Source of the DNA: Mycobacterium sp. Root265
GTDB lineage: Bacteria; Actinomycetota; Actinomycetes; Mycobacteriales; Mycobacteriaceae
DNA: 64,000 nt
Assembly: GCF_001428895.1 (NCBI RefSeq)
Contig: NZ_LMJA01000009.1
Coordinates: forward strand, 41,320-105,319
Direction of reading: 5' to 3'
Notes under the pieces: generated by a model
Databases searched by the model: none
What the model was told of the DNA's origin: nothing
The model's input: only the letters and a program-made list of their open reading frames with translations
Translations under genes and position numbers: made by a program
In this document: positions 8,418-17,567 of the stretch, piece by piece
Numbering within the stretch: position 1 is the stretch's first letter
Layout of the letters: each line of letters begins with the position of its first letter

Positions 8418-9791
8418 TTGCAGACGGATGTCCTGATCGTCGGTGCCGGTAGCGCTGGTTCGATTCTTGCCGAACGTCTTTCATCCGACACCGGGCGTAC
8501 CGTGACGGTCCTGGAGGCGGGTCCGCAGGCCGGTCCGCCGCATGCCGGCGATGCGCACCTGGTGCCGATCGGGCCCGGTAGCCCGGTGGTCAGCCGGTAC
8601 CCGGCGGTCCTGACCGATGTCCCGCGCCGGGAGGTCGATCTGGTGCGCGGCGCGGTGGTCGGCGGTTCCGGCGCGATCAACGGCGGCTACTTCTGCCGGG
8701 GCGTACCCGCGGACTACGCGGACTGGAAGACACCGGGATGGTCCTGGGAGGATGTGTTGCCGCACTTCCGGGCGATCGAGACGGACCTGGACTTCAGCGG
8801 CCCGCTGCACGGCGACTCCGGGCCGATACCCGTGCGCAGGACACGTGAGTTCAGCACGGGCACCGAAAAATTCGTGCAAGCGGTGCTCGCGAAGGGGTTC
8901 GGCTGGATCGACGATCTCAACGGGGCCGGCCCCGCCGACGGAGTGGGCGCGCTGCCCCTGAACGTGCGGGACGGCACCCGGGTCGGTCCGGGCGCGGCGT
9001 TCCTGGGACCGGCTCTGCAGCGGCCGAACCTGCTGGTGCAGCCGGCAACCAGGGCGCAGCGGATCCGCTTTTCCGGATCCCGGGCGGTCGGCGTGGACGC
9101 GCTCGGTCCCTCGGGACCGGTGTACTACGCCGCCGACCGCATCGTCCTGTGCGCCGGAGCCATCGGCACCGCGCACCTGCTGCTGGTGTCCGGTTGTGGT
9201 CCCGCGGCGGTACTCGGTTCCGCCGGTATCCCGGTGCAGGCGGATCTACCGGTGGGGGAGCGGTTCAGCGATCACCCGGAGTGGGTGCTGCCCGTCGACT
9301 GGCCGGCCACCGGTGGACGCACCCCGATCGAGGCGGCGCTGTCGGTGGACGGTCTGGAGATCCGCTTGTACACATCGGGTTTCGCGCAGATGACCGGGGA
9401 AACGCCATCGGACCCGCCGCATATCGGGGTGGCGCTCATGCGCCCCGCGGCGCGTGGCCGGTTGACGGTGTCGTCCCCGGATATCGCAGTGGCTCCGGTG
9501 ATCGAGCATCACTACGACACCGTCGCCGAGGATGTCGAGGCGCTGCGGCGCGGCGCCGACCTGGCCCGGGAGATCGCCGGAGTCGTTGACCGCGAGGCGA
9601 ACTGGTCCACCACCCAACACCTCTGCGGTACCGCGCCGCTGGGCGCGGTGCTCGATCCGCAGTGCCGGGTGCTGGGTGTCGACGGGTTGTGGGTGGCCGA
9701 CGGTTCGATCATGCCGGCACCCACCTCGCGCGGGCCCCATGCCACCATCGCGATGATCGGGCACCGGGCGGCGGAGCTGATCGCGGGCTAG
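8418..9791 (+). CDS. mftG: MftG, GMC-family mycofactocin dehydrogenase
   Basis: 457 residues from a TTG at 8418, 11 nt after mftF; the first residues (MQTDVLIVGAGSAGS) begin the FAD-binding fold as expected. The start is a weak codon with little Shine-Dalgarno support, and a CTG at 8403 is the only close alternative. GMC signatures follow: GGSGAINGGYFCRG, and near the end the CGTAPLG and SRGPHATIAMIG blocks. MftG proteins link mycofactocinol oxidation to the respiratory chain (family knowledge). It converges on the efflux gene with a 4-bp overlap. Confidence 0.9.
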   Translation: MQTDVLIVGAGSAGSILAERLSSDTGRTVTVLEAGPQAGPPHAGDAHLVPIGPGSPVVSRYPAVLTDVPRREVDLVRGAVVGGSGAINGGYFCRGVPADYADWKTPGWSWEDVLPHFRAIETDLDFSGPLHGDSGPIPVRRTREFSTGTEKFVQAVLAKGFGWIDDLNGAGPADGVGALPLNVRDGTRVGPGAAFLGPALQRPNLLVQPATRAQRIRFSGSRAVGVDALGPSGPVYYAADRIVLCAGAIGTAHLLLVSGCGPAAVLGSAGIPVQADLPVGERFSDHPEWVLPVDWPATGGRTPIEAALSVDGLEIRLYTSGFAQMTGETPSDPPHIGVALMRPAARGRLTVSSPDIAVAPVIEHHYDTVAEDVEALRRGADLAREIAGVVDREANWSTTQHLCGTAPLGAVLDPQCRVLGVDGLWVADGSIMPAPTSRGPHATIAMIGHRAAELIAG

Positions 9792-11380
9792 TCGCGGTGC
9801 CTGCCGGCACCGCGGAGACGGCGCACGAGCCGCAACTGCTGATCGTCGCGGCCGGGTGCCCACAGCCCGATGACCACGGCGCTGACGCCCACGATGACCG
9901 CGAGTCCCAGCAGCGACGCACTCATCGATTCGACGAAGGCCGTCCGGCCGAGTTCGGCGATGCGTGCGCCCGCCGGTCCCAGCGTCGCCGACACCTCCAG
10001 GGCCTGGCCCAGGGATCCGAGCGCGGCGTCGCGAGCGGGTGGCGGCAGCTCGGCCGGGAGCCTGGGCGCCAGCAGAGCGGTGTACTGCGCGGCCAGCAGC
10101 GAGCCGGCCAGTGCGATGCCCAGGGCGGCGCCGATCTCTCGGGTGGTGTCGTTGACGGCGGAGGCCACGCCCTGCTTGTCGTCGGGAGCGGTGTTCATGA
10201 TCGCGGAAGTGGTTGGTGCGGTGAGTAATCCGATGCCGATGCTCATCACGAGCAAGGGCCAGCCGACGGCCGCATAGCCGTCCGCGATGGTGATGGTGCT
10301 CAGCAGCAGAAAGCCGACGGCGATGAACGTGAGCCCGGTGAAAACGACCAGTCGAAGCCCGGCGCGCGGCAGGTACCAGAACGACGTTGCGGACAGCAGC
10401 AGAACCGGCCCCATCAGCGGAGTCAGGGCGAAGGCCGTCTTGATCGGGCTGTAGCCGAGGATCAGTTGCATGTGCTGCATCACGACGTAGAAGAAGCCGA
10501 ACATGGCAAGGAAGAACACCGTGATGGCGGCCGCGCCGGTTGCGAAGGCGGGATTGGCGAACAGTCGGACGTCGAGCAGTGGATGTTCGCGTCGAAGCTC
10601 GATGACGCCGAACGCCAGCATCATCAGCGCGCCCACGACGATGCAACCGATGACCAGTGCATCGGACCAGCCACGGGCGGGCGCCTCCAGGATGCCGAAC
10701 ACGAGCACCGCGACACCGCCACCGATGACGACGGCGCCGAGCCAGTCCAGCGGTTTGGCGATCGTCTCCTTCGATGTCGCGATGGTCAGCGTGAGGACGA
10801 ACAGCAGCACCCCGGCGCCCGCGAAGGCCCAGAAGATCGCCTGCCATCCGAAGAAGTGCAGCAGTCCACCCGAGCCGAGCATGCCGACGATGGCGCCACA
10901 ACCTGCGGTGCCCGCCCAAATGCCAACGGCCTTGTTGCGCTGATCTTTCGGGTATGCGGAGGTCAACAGGGACAGGGTCGCGGGCATCACGAAGGCGGCG
11001 CCCGCGCCGGCCAGTCCGCGCGCGATGATCAGGTGCATCGGGTCCGACCAGAGCACCGGTGCGATCGAGGCGATGCCGAAGATGGCCAGACCCAGCAGCA
11101 GGGCGCCGCGGCGACCGTAGCGGTCGCCCAGTGCGCCGGCGGGCAGGAGCAGGCAGGCGAGCACCAGGGTGTAGCTGTCGACGATCCAGGTGAGTTCGGT
11201 CTGGGTGGCCGACGTCGCCTTGGCGAGATCGGGGAGCGCGGTGTTCAGCGCGACCATCGAGGAGATGACCAGCAGCACACCGAGACACGCGATGAGCAGT
11301 GTCCAGACGCGGACTCTGGTCGAAAGGCCGGCCAGGGAGGAATCGGTAGGCCGGTCCGACTCGGCAAGTGTGTCGACCAT
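9788..11380 (-). CDS. DHA2-type (14-TM) MFS multidrug efflux transporter
   Basis: 530 residues with about 14 hydrophobic segments. Motif A of the family is seen in GALGDRYGRRGALL after the second segment, and motif C-like GAGAAFVMPATLSL later. Size and order fit the EmrB/QacA/LfrA group of proton-drug antiporters. A GAAAGAGGGG ribosome site precedes the ATG. The divergent TetR gene and the palindrome between them suggest substrate-induced expression. The exported compound is not predictable. Confidence 0.92.
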   Translation of the reverse strand: MVDTLAESDRPTDSSLAGLSTRVRVWTLLIACLGVLLVISSMVALNTALPDLAKATSATQTELTWIVDSYTLVLACLLLPAGALGDRYGRRGALLLGLAIFGIASIAPVLWSDPMHLIIARGLAGAGAAFVMPATLSLLTSAYPKDQRNKAVGIWAGTAGCGAIVGMLGSGGLLHFFGWQAIFWAFAGAGVLLFVLTLTIATSKETIAKPLDWLGAVVIGGGVAVLVFGILEAPARGWSDALVIGCIVVGALMMLAFGVIELRREHPLLDVRLFANPAFATGAAAITVFFLAMFGFFYVVMQHMQLILGYSPIKTAFALTPLMGPVLLLSATSFWYLPRAGLRLVVFTGLTFIAVGFLLLSTITIADGYAAVGWPLLVMSIGIGLLTAPTTSAIMNTAPDDKQGVASAVNDTTREIGAALGIALAGSLLAAQYTALLAPRLPAELPPPARDAALGSLGQALEVSATLGPAGARIAELGRTAFVESMSASLLGLAVIVGVSAVVIGLWAPGRDDQQLRLVRRLRGAGRHRD

Positions 11381-11429
11381 TGCCCCTCTTTCGACGAGTG
11401 CGTTATTTTTGATACTGCCCGTCTAGTTC

Positions 11430-11446
11430 CGAGACTAACAGTCTCG
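11430..11446. promoter_or_regulatory. Palindromic operator between efflux gene and TetR gene
   Basis: CGAGACT-AAC-AGTCTCG is a perfect 7-bp inverted repeat with a 3-bp centre. On the minus strand TTAGTC inside it is followed 18 nt later by TATCAA, so it may cover the -35 element of the efflux promoter. It is the natural binding site for the adjacent TetR protein. Confidence 0.65.
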
Positions 11447-11472
11447 TTCTGGGTGGGGAAGGGAGTTGGACG

Positions 11473-12114
11473 ATGGCGACGCATACCGACCCGCGGCCCG
11501 CGAGGTCGCGGGCCCGGTTACTGGAGGCTGCGACGGCGCTGCTGCGCACCGGAGGTCCCAGTGCGGTGACGGTGGACGCCGTCATCCGTGCCTCCAATGT
11601 GGCGCGCGCCACCCTGTACCGGCACTTTCCCAGTGGAAATGACCTGCTGGCGGCGGCTTTTCACGCGCTGATCCCGCCCGCCCCACTACCGCCGGCGGAT
11701 GGCACCCTGCGCGATCGGCTGATCGCGGCACTGGACGGCTTCGCCGACCTGGTCGCCGAGACTCCCGTGAGCCTGGCCGCGACCTCCTGGCTGGCACTGG
11801 GCGGTGGCCTGAATCAGGCAGGGTGGAACACGGCCGACCCGCATGCCGAGAGCGACGCAGTGCGCACCCTGCGTGAGCGGGTCGCCGATCAGTACGCAGC
11901 ACCGTTCGACGCTGTCTTCGACAGTCCCGACGCGGTGTCGGGGCTGGTTCACGTTGATCGGGTGCAGGCGGTGGCGCTGCTACTCGGCCCGATCGTGCTC
12001 GGCAAGTTGAGTACGTTCGCCGACTTCGACTACCGTGCGGCCGCCAGGGCCGCGGTCGACGGCTTCCTGGCCACCCACCAGAAGGCGGTCCGAACTACCG
12101 CAGCGAGTACCTGA
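11473..12114 (+). CDS. TetR/AcrR-family transcriptional regulator
   Basis: 213 residues. The helix-turn-helix occupies about residues 10-57, with AVTVDAVIRASNVARATLYRHF split over the turn and recognition helices. The rest is a ligand-binding helical domain of usual length. It is divergent from the 14-TM transporter and probably represses it and itself through the palindrome at 11430-11446. Its 3' end overlaps the convergent P450 gene by 20 bp. Confidence 0.9.
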   Translation: MATHTDPRPARSRARLLEAATALLRTGGPSAVTVDAVIRASNVARATLYRHFPSGNDLLAAAFHALIPPAPLPPADGTLRDRLIAALDGFADLVAETPVSLAATSWLALGGGLNQAGWNTADPHAESDAVRTLRERVADQYAAPFDAVFDSPDAVSGLVHVDRVQAVALLLGPIVLGKLSTFADFDYRAAARAAVDGFLATHQKAVRTTAAST

Positions 12115-13360
12115 TCGGCAGGTGCTTGAGCCCGCCGACGAATGTCGTCGCCGACAGCTCGGGCTCACCGGCCAGCTCGATCGACTCCAGACGCGGAATC
12201 AGTTCGGAGAACAGGCTGTTCATCTCCATCCGGGCCAACGCGGCACCGAGGCAGAAGTGCACGCCGTAACCGAACGCGACATGCTTGTTGGGGTCGCGGC
12301 CGACATCGAAGCGGAACGGCTCCTCGAACACCTCTTCGTCGCGGTTGCCCGAAACATAAGCCAGATAGACGGATTCGCCCGCCGCGATGGGCACACCGCG
12401 TACCTCGGTATCGGCGGCGGCGGTGCGCATGAACTCCTTGACCGGTGTCGTCCAGCGGATCATCTCCTCGACCGCGGTGCCCATCAGCGACGAATCCGAG
12501 CGCAGCCGCTCCAGCTGGTCGGGATTCTCGATCAACGCCAGCAGCCCGCCGGAGATCGCGTCCTTGGTGGTGTCGTGTCCGGCGCTGGCGACGATCACAT
12601 AGTAGGAAACGGTGTCCACATCGGTCAGTGGCTCGCCGTCGATGCGCCCGTTGGCGATCGCGGAGGCCAGATCGTCGGTGGGGTTCTCCCGGCGGGACGC
12701 GGTGAGTTGGGAGAAGTAGGCGAAGAAGTCCAACAGCACCTGGAGCTGATCCTCCAGGGATCCGCCCTCGCGCTTGTACTCGTCATCGTCGCCGCCGAAC
12801 ATCTCCTGGGTCAGCATGTGCATGCGCTCGTAGTCGTCCTCGGGCAGGCCGAGCAGCGACATGATGACGTAGAGCGGGAAGTGCACCGCGATCTCGGTGA
12901 CGAAATCGCATTCCGGGCCGATATCGCGCATCCGGTCGACATAGCGTTTGGCGAGCTCGTCGACGCGGACCTTCAGATCGCGCATGGCCTTGGGGCGGAA
13001 CCAGTCGGCGCCGATGGCGCGGATCTTGCGGTGGTGCGGGTCGTCCATATGGATCAGCGTGCGCAGCCCCATGCCGGCTTCCAGCTGCTCCTTGGCCAGA
13101 TCGTCGGCCGCGGCGGTGGCCAGCAGCGGCCGGGGTTCGCTGAGGAACAGGTTGTTCTCGCGTTCGATGGCCATGATGTCGGCGTGTTTGGTGATGGCCC
13201 AGAACGGGCGGTAGAGCCTGGACTCGACCCGGACCACCGGTTCATGGGTCCGCAGATAGGCCAGCGCTTCGTGCAGGCGCGCGTCATCGGCGTAGGCCTT
13301 CGGCTCGACGAACACGTTGGCGTACTGGCTGGCCCGATCATCCTTGGTCGGAGTGCTCAT
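12095..13360 (-). CDS. Cytochrome P450 (class I bacterial type)
   Basis: 421 residues. Family signatures are the I-helix AGHDTT (oxygen activation), the K-helix EMIR (ExxR), and the haem-binding FGYGVHFCLG with the thiolate ligand at C370. There is no membrane anchor, so it is soluble and needs a ferredoxin and reductase; none adjoins it. P450s of this general type in mycobacteria act on steroids, fatty acids or aromatic compounds; I cannot assign a CYP number or substrate. Confidence 0.95.
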   Translation of the reverse strand: MSTPTKDDRASQYANVFVEPKAYADDARLHEALAYLRTHEPVVRVESRLYRPFWAITKHADIMAIERENNLFLSEPRPLLATAAADDLAKEQLEAGMGLRTLIHMDDPHHRKIRAIGADWFRPKAMRDLKVRVDELAKRYVDRMRDIGPECDFVTEIAVHFPLYVIMSLLGLPEDDYERMHMLTQEMFGGDDDEYKREGGSLEDQLQVLLDFFAYFSQLTASRRENPTDDLASAIANGRIDGEPLTDVDTVSYYVIVASAGHDTTKDAISGGLLALIENPDQLERLRSDSSLMGTAVEEMIRWTTPVKEFMRTAAADTEVRGVPIAAGESVYLAYVSGNRDEEVFEEPFRFDVGRDPNKHVAFGYGVHFCLGAALARMEMNSLFSELIPRLESIELAGEPELSATTFVGGLKHLPIRYSLR

Positions 13361-13466
13361 CCATCGGCTCCTTCACACTGTCTTGACGGGTGTCAAGTTG
13401 CAGTCTAAGGGGGCGTCTCAGCCCGCACGCGCGGAATGCGGGAATCGTCGTCAGTAGGCTCGGGCG

Positions 13467-15062
13467 GTGCCTTCCACGTCCCGACTCGTCCGCTGTGCGT
13501 TGGCATTACTGGCCACCGGCACGCTCACGCTCGGCTGCGCAGGCAACACCGCCGATGCGCCGGCGTCCCTACCTCCCGACCCGTCAGTGGTCAAGACGAC
13601 CGCGGGGCTGGTGCAGGGGGTGGCCACCCTCGACAAACGACATTTCGCGGGGATCCCGTACGCGGCGCCGCCGGTCGGGCCGCTGCGCTGGCAGCCGCCG
13701 CAGCCGGTGGCGCCCTGGCCCGGCGTGCGCGATGCGACCAAGGTCGGCCCGCGCTGCCTGCAGGACGAGGGCAGCGATCTGGAGATGGGCAGGCAGACCG
13801 ACGAGGACTGCCTCACCCTGAATGTCTGGACCCCGCCGCCGGCGGAAGAGCCACGGCCGGTGATGGTTTGGATCCACGGGGGCGCGTTCATCAACGGAAA
13901 TGGCGGGATGTACGACTCCCGCTGGCTCGTCGACCGCGGCGACATCGTCGTCGTCACGCTGAACTACCGGCTCGGTGCACTCGGATTCCTGGCCCATCCG
14001 GCGCTCGGCCCGGACGGTGCCGTCGGCAATTACGGATTGCAGGACCAGCAGGCGGCACTGCGCTGGGTGCACGACAACATCGCGGCGTTCGGCGGCGACC
14101 CGGACAAGGTGACCATCGCCGGCGAGTCGGCCGGCGGGATGTCGGTGTGCGATCACATGGTGGCGCCCGAGTCCAAGGGGCTGTTCCGGGCCGCGATCAT
14201 CCAGAGCGGACCGTGTCAGGCCCAGTTGGCGCTACCGCAAGCTGAGCGCATCAGCGAGGACTACGCGCGCGATCTGGGCTGCGGCGATCCGGCGGGCGCG
14301 GCGGCCTGCCTGCGCGCGTTGCCGGATCACAAACTGCGAAAACCGGTGTGGTACGACCGGATCGGTGAGGACACGCTCAGCGGGCCGGTATACGGGACCG
14401 CTGTCCTGCCCGAAGATCCGATGGCCGCCTTCCGCGAGGGCCGGGCGGCCGATGTGCCCGTGCTGATCGGCAGCAACCATGACGAGTTCACCTTGTTCGT
14501 CGCACTGCAGTATCTGCGCGGCAGCAGACAGTACGGGCCGGGCGAGTATCCCGGTCTGCTCGCCAACACCTTCGGGCCCGAGGCGGCGGAGGTCGGTGCG
14601 CGCTACCCGCTGGACCGATACGGCGGCAGCACGGCGCTGGCCTACTCGGCGGCAGTCACCGACGGTGTGTTCGCGTGTGTCGCAGACCGGATGGCCGACG
14701 AACTGTCCGGCGCCAACCAGGTCTACGCCTACGAGTTCAACGATCCGAATCCGCCGGCGCCGGAACCCATGCGCACGTTGCCCTTCCCGGTGGGTGCCAG
14801 TCATTCGCTGGAACTGCGGTATCTGTTCGACGTCGGCGGCGCACCGCCGCTGAACCCGGCTCAGCAGGAGCTGTCGAACCAGATGATCGACTACTGGGCA
14901 GAGTTCGTCAGGACCGGGGTGCCCGCGGCGGACGGGGCACCGGAGTGGCCGGCGGTCAGCGGCGACGGGCCCTGGATGTCACTGCGGCCGGACGGCCCGC
15001 GGGTCGTCACGAACTTCGACGAGGGCCACCAGTGCGACTTCTGGGCCGGCCGCACGCGCTGA
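13467..15062 (+). CDS. Secreted type-B carboxylesterase
   Basis: 531 residues from GTG. An N-terminal hydrophobic signal (about residues 8-23) ends at TLGC with C24, a lipobox-like site, so the enzyme may be lipid-anchored outside the membrane. The alpha/beta-hydrolase body has the oxyanion HGGAF (137-141), the nucleophile elbow GESAGG with S221, and a late GASHSLEL block for the catalytic His. It hydrolyses ester bonds of exogenous or envelope substrates. It stands alone between two minus-strand genes. Confidence 0.9.
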   Translation: MPSTSRLVRCALALLATGTLTLGCAGNTADAPASLPPDPSVVKTTAGLVQGVATLDKRHFAGIPYAAPPVGPLRWQPPQPVAPWPGVRDATKVGPRCLQDEGSDLEMGRQTDEDCLTLNVWTPPPAEEPRPVMVWIHGGAFINGNGGMYDSRWLVDRGDIVVVTLNYRLGALGFLAHPALGPDGAVGNYGLQDQQAALRWVHDNIAAFGGDPDKVTIAGESAGGMSVCDHMVAPESKGLFRAAIIQSGPCQAQLALPQAERISEDYARDLGCGDPAGAAACLRALPDHKLRKPVWYDRIGEDTLSGPVYGTAVLPEDPMAAFREGRAADVPVLIGSNHDEFTLFVALQYLRGSRQYGPGEYPGLLANTFGPEAAEVGARYPLDRYGGSTALAYSAAVTDGVFACVADRMADELSGANQVYAYEFNDPNPPAPEPMRTLPFPVGASHSLELRYLFDVGGAPPLNPAQQELSNQMIDYWAEFVRTGVPAADGAPEWPAVSGDGPWMSLRPDGPRVVTNFDEGHQCDFWAGRTR

Positions 15063-15070
15063 GCGCGAGC

Positions 15071-15544
15071 TCAGCCGGCGGGTGTCACCCAGGTGGTGAT
15101 GTCGGCGTGCACGACCTCCGCGCCGTTGCGGTCGGTGATGCTCACCGGCACCACCAACTCGGCACCTTCGGTGATGGCAGCGAAATCGGGCGGAGTGAAC
15201 TCGGCCCGGGCCCGCAGCGAGGTGGTGGCCTTGGCCAGGTACTGCACCGTCATCCCCTTCGGGATCCAGCGGTGGGTGCCGGGCACGGTGGCTTCCATGG
15301 CCATTCCCATCGCGACCTCGGCGGCGTTGCACGAGGCGATCGCATGCACGGTGTGCAGGTGGTTGTAGATGTAGAACCACTTCGGGACCAGCACCTCGGC
15401 GCTGCCCGGCCCCATGTGCACCACGTGGGGGAGCACCGAGGCGAAGTAAGGGACCCGGACCATCGCGGCCACCGAGAACAAGCGGCTGCCCAGTGGTTTG
15501 TCCGACAGCTGTTGCCAGGCGCGATAGGTCGGACTGTCCGTCAT
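15071..15544 (-). CDS. DUF4442 hotdog-fold (thioesterase-like) protein
   Basis: 157 residues, with the hotdog-fold layout: an N-terminal helix region, HNHLHTVHAIASCNAAE-type central helix (written NHLHTVHAIASC here, about residues 60-73), then beta strands. DUF4442 proteins are assumed to be acyl-CoA thioesterases or binders of acyl groups. The start lies 4 nt from a 26-bp palindrome containing TAAGAT on the coding strand 7 nt before the ATG, which fits a leaderless mycobacterial transcript under repressor control. Confidence 0.8.
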   Translation of the reverse strand: MTDSPTYRAWQQLSDKPLGSRLFSVAAMVRVPYFASVLPHVVHMGPGSAEVLVPKWFYIYNHLHTVHAIASCNAAEVAMGMAMEATVPGTHRWIPKGMTVQYLAKATTSLRARAEFTPPDFAAITEGAELVVPVSITDRNGAEVVHADITTWVTPAG

Positions 15545-15548
15545 CCGG

Positions 15549-15574
15549 TCTATCTTACTCTGGAGTAAGATAGA
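15549..15574. promoter_or_regulatory. 26-bp palindrome over the DUF4442 promoter
   Basis: TCTATCTTACTC-TG-GAGTAAGATAGA is a perfect 12-bp inverted repeat with a 2-bp centre. On the minus strand the -10-like TAAGAT (15557 to 15552) lies 7 nt from the DUF4442 ATG, so a bound protein would block the promoter. The half-site TTACTC resembles those of TetR-type regulators; no such gene is adjacent. Confidence 0.75.
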
Positions 15575-15937
15575 TGTCCCGGCCGGGCCGCTGCCGAGGC
15601 TCCAAGCTGCTCAAATGGGGATTTGGAGGACGCCGGGATCTGAGGCATACTGTTCGGGTTGCCTTCTGCCGGGTCCGCCTGGCTGAGAGCAACCGACCCG
15701 CGTCCTACACGGACGCACCCGGTCCCCACCTCGATTGCGACAGATTATCTACGCAAAAGAGTGTGCGTAAGGGCGACACACCCGAGCGCGGGGGTCGGTG
15801 AACCAGAGACAGGTAAACAGCGGCGGCATAGCCAGCGTGCTGTCGTGCGGGGAACACCCCGTTCGACAGAGCGCACGAAGACCAGAGGTATTTCTGCGCC
15901 CGAAGCGCGGAAGCCCTTAATAGTGAGGTAGGAAAGC
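15575..15937 (+). promoter_or_regulatory. S10 operon promoter and long leader
   Basis: No gene lies in these 363 bp. A sigma-A-like promoter is seen: TTGGAG (15623-15628), 17 bp, CATACT (15646-15651). Transcription would begin near 15658, giving a leader of about 280 nt. Two small perfect hairpins lie in it: GCGTCC/GGACGC (15700-15705 and 15711-15716) and TACGCA/TGCGTA (15750-15755 and 15764-15769). Such a leader could carry autogenous control by a ribosomal protein, classically L4; no known L4 motif was identified. Confidence 0.6.
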
Positions 15938-16243
15938 GTGGCGGGACAGAAGATCCGCATCAGGCTGAAGGCCTACGACCACGAGGCGATTGACGCCTCG
16001 GCGCGCAAGATCGTCGAGACGGTCACCCGTACGGGAGCAAGCGTGGTCGGCCCGGTGCCGCTGCCGACCGAGAAGAACGTGTACTGCGTCATCCGGTCCC
16101 CCCATAAGTACAAGGACTCGCGGGAGCATTTCGAGATGCGTACCCACAAGCGCCTTATCGACATCCTCGACCCGACGCCGAAGACCGTTGACGCCTTGAT
16201 GCGCATCGATCTGCCGGCCAGCGTCGACGTCAACATCCAGTAG
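15938..16243 (+). CDS. rpsJ: 30S ribosomal protein S10
   Basis: 101 residues from GTG with GAGGTAGGAAAG just upstream. The sequence [18 protein letters not shown] is the standard S10 N-terminus, and the loop and C-terminal [11 protein letters not shown] region are complete. S10 assembles into the 30S head and also serves as NusE in antitermination. It is first in the S10 operon, 14 nt before rplC. Confidence 0.98.
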
Positions 16244-16257
16244 GAGAACCCAGAAAA

Positions 16258-16911
16258 ATGGCTAGAAAAGGCATTTTGGGCACCAAGCTGGGCATGACGC
16301 AGGTGTTCGACGAGAACAACAAGGTCGTCCCGGTCACGGTCGTCAAGGCCGGCCCGAACGTCGTGACGCGCATCCGCACCCCGGAGCGCGACGGCTACAG
16401 CGCAGTGCAGTTGGCGTACGGCGAGATCAGCCCGCGCAAGGTGAACAAGCCGGTTGCCGGTCAGTTCGCCGCCGCCGGTGTGAACCCGCGCCGTCACCTC
16501 GCCGAGCTCCGGCTCGAAAACGAGGCCGCCACTGCCGATTACGAGGTCGGCCAGGAGCTGACCGCCGAGATCTTCGCCGACGGCGCGTACGTCGACGTGA
16601 CCGGCACCAGCAAGGGCAAGGGCTTCGCCGGCACCATGAAGCGCCACGGTTTCTCGGGTCAGGGTGCCTCGCACGGCGCCCAGGCCGTGCACCGCCGCCC
16701 CGGCTCGATCGGTGGCTGTGCCACCCCGGGCCGCGTCTTCAAGGGCACCCGCATGTCGGGCCGCATGGGTAGTGACCGCGTCACCACCCAGAACCTGAAG
16801 GTGCACAAGGTCGATGCCGAGAACGGTGTGCTGCTGATCAAGGGCGCCGTCCCCGGGCGCAACGGTGGACTCGTCGTGGTCCGCACCGCGATCAAACGAG
16901 GTGAGAAGTAA
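16258..16911 (+). CDS. rplC: 50S ribosomal protein L3
   Basis: 217 residues, usual length. [14 protein letters not shown] opens the protein, and the [12 protein letters not shown] and [13 protein letters not shown] segments are conserved L3 blocks near the peptidyl-transferase centre. L3 is an early 50S assembly protein. GGAGAA follows the rpsJ stop as ribosome site; the stop overlaps rplD as TAATG. Confidence 0.98.
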   Translation: MARKGILGTKLGMTQVFDENNKVVPVTVVKAGPNVVTRIRTPERDGYSAVQLAYGEISPRKVNKPVAGQFAAAGVNPRRHLAELRLENEAATADYEVGQELTAEIFADGAYVDVTGTSKGKGFAGTMKRHGFSGQGASHGAQAVHRRPGSIGGCATPGRVFKGTRMSGRMGSDRVTTQNLKVHKVDAENGVLLIKGAVPGRNGGLVVVRTAIKRGEK

Positions 16912-17567
16912 TGACTCTCAAGATTGACGTCCACACCCCGGACGGCAAGAAGGACGGCTCCGTCGAGCTGCCTGCCGCACTGTTCGATGTTGAGCCCAAC
17001 ATCGCGCTGCTGCATCAGGTCGTGACCGCGCAGCTGGCCGCCAAGCGTCAGGGCACGCACTCGGCGAAGACTCGTGCCGAGGTGTCCGGCGGTGGCAAGA
17101 AGCCGTACCGCCAGAAGGGCACCGGCCGCGCCCGCCAGGGTTCGACCCGCGCACCGCAGTTCACCGGTGGTGGCGTGGTGCACGGTCCGAAGCCGCGTGA
17201 CTACAGCCAGCGCACCCCCAAGAAGATGATCGCCGCCGCCACCCGCGGGGCGCTCTCGGACCGGGCGCGCAACGAGCGCATCCATGCGATCACCGAACTG
17301 ATCAGCGGGCAGGCCCCGTCGACCAAGGCGGCCAAGGCTTTCCTGGAGAGCCTGACCACCAACAAGAAGGTTCTGATCGTCATCGGTCGCAGCGACGTGG
17401 TCGGCGCCAAGAGCGTCCGTAACCTGCCGAACGTCCACGTGATCTCGGCAGACCAGCTCAACGCGTACGACGTGTTGCATGCCGATGACGTGATCTTCAG
17501 CGTCGAAGCGCTGGATGCCTACATCGGCGCGAACAGCACGGCCCAGAAAGAAGGAGCGTCGGTCTGA
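16911..17567 (+). CDS. rplD: 50S ribosomal protein L4
   Basis: 218 residues. The long loop rich in Gly/Arg/Lys (about residues 45-95, including [20 protein letters not shown]) is the part that lines the exit tunnel. L4 represses its own operon in enterobacteria; whether it does so through this leader is unknown. It overlaps rplC and rplW by one base on each side. Confidence 0.98.
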   Translation: MTLKIDVHTPDGKKDGSVELPAALFDVEPNIALLHQVVTAQLAAKRQGTHSAKTRAEVSGGGKKPYRQKGTGRARQGSTRAPQFTGGGVVHGPKPRDYSQRTPKKMIAAATRGALSDRARNERIHAITELISGQAPSTKAAKAFLESLTTNKKVLIVIGRSDVVGAKSVRNLPNVHVISADQLNAYDVLHADDVIFSVEALDAYIGANSTAQKEGASV

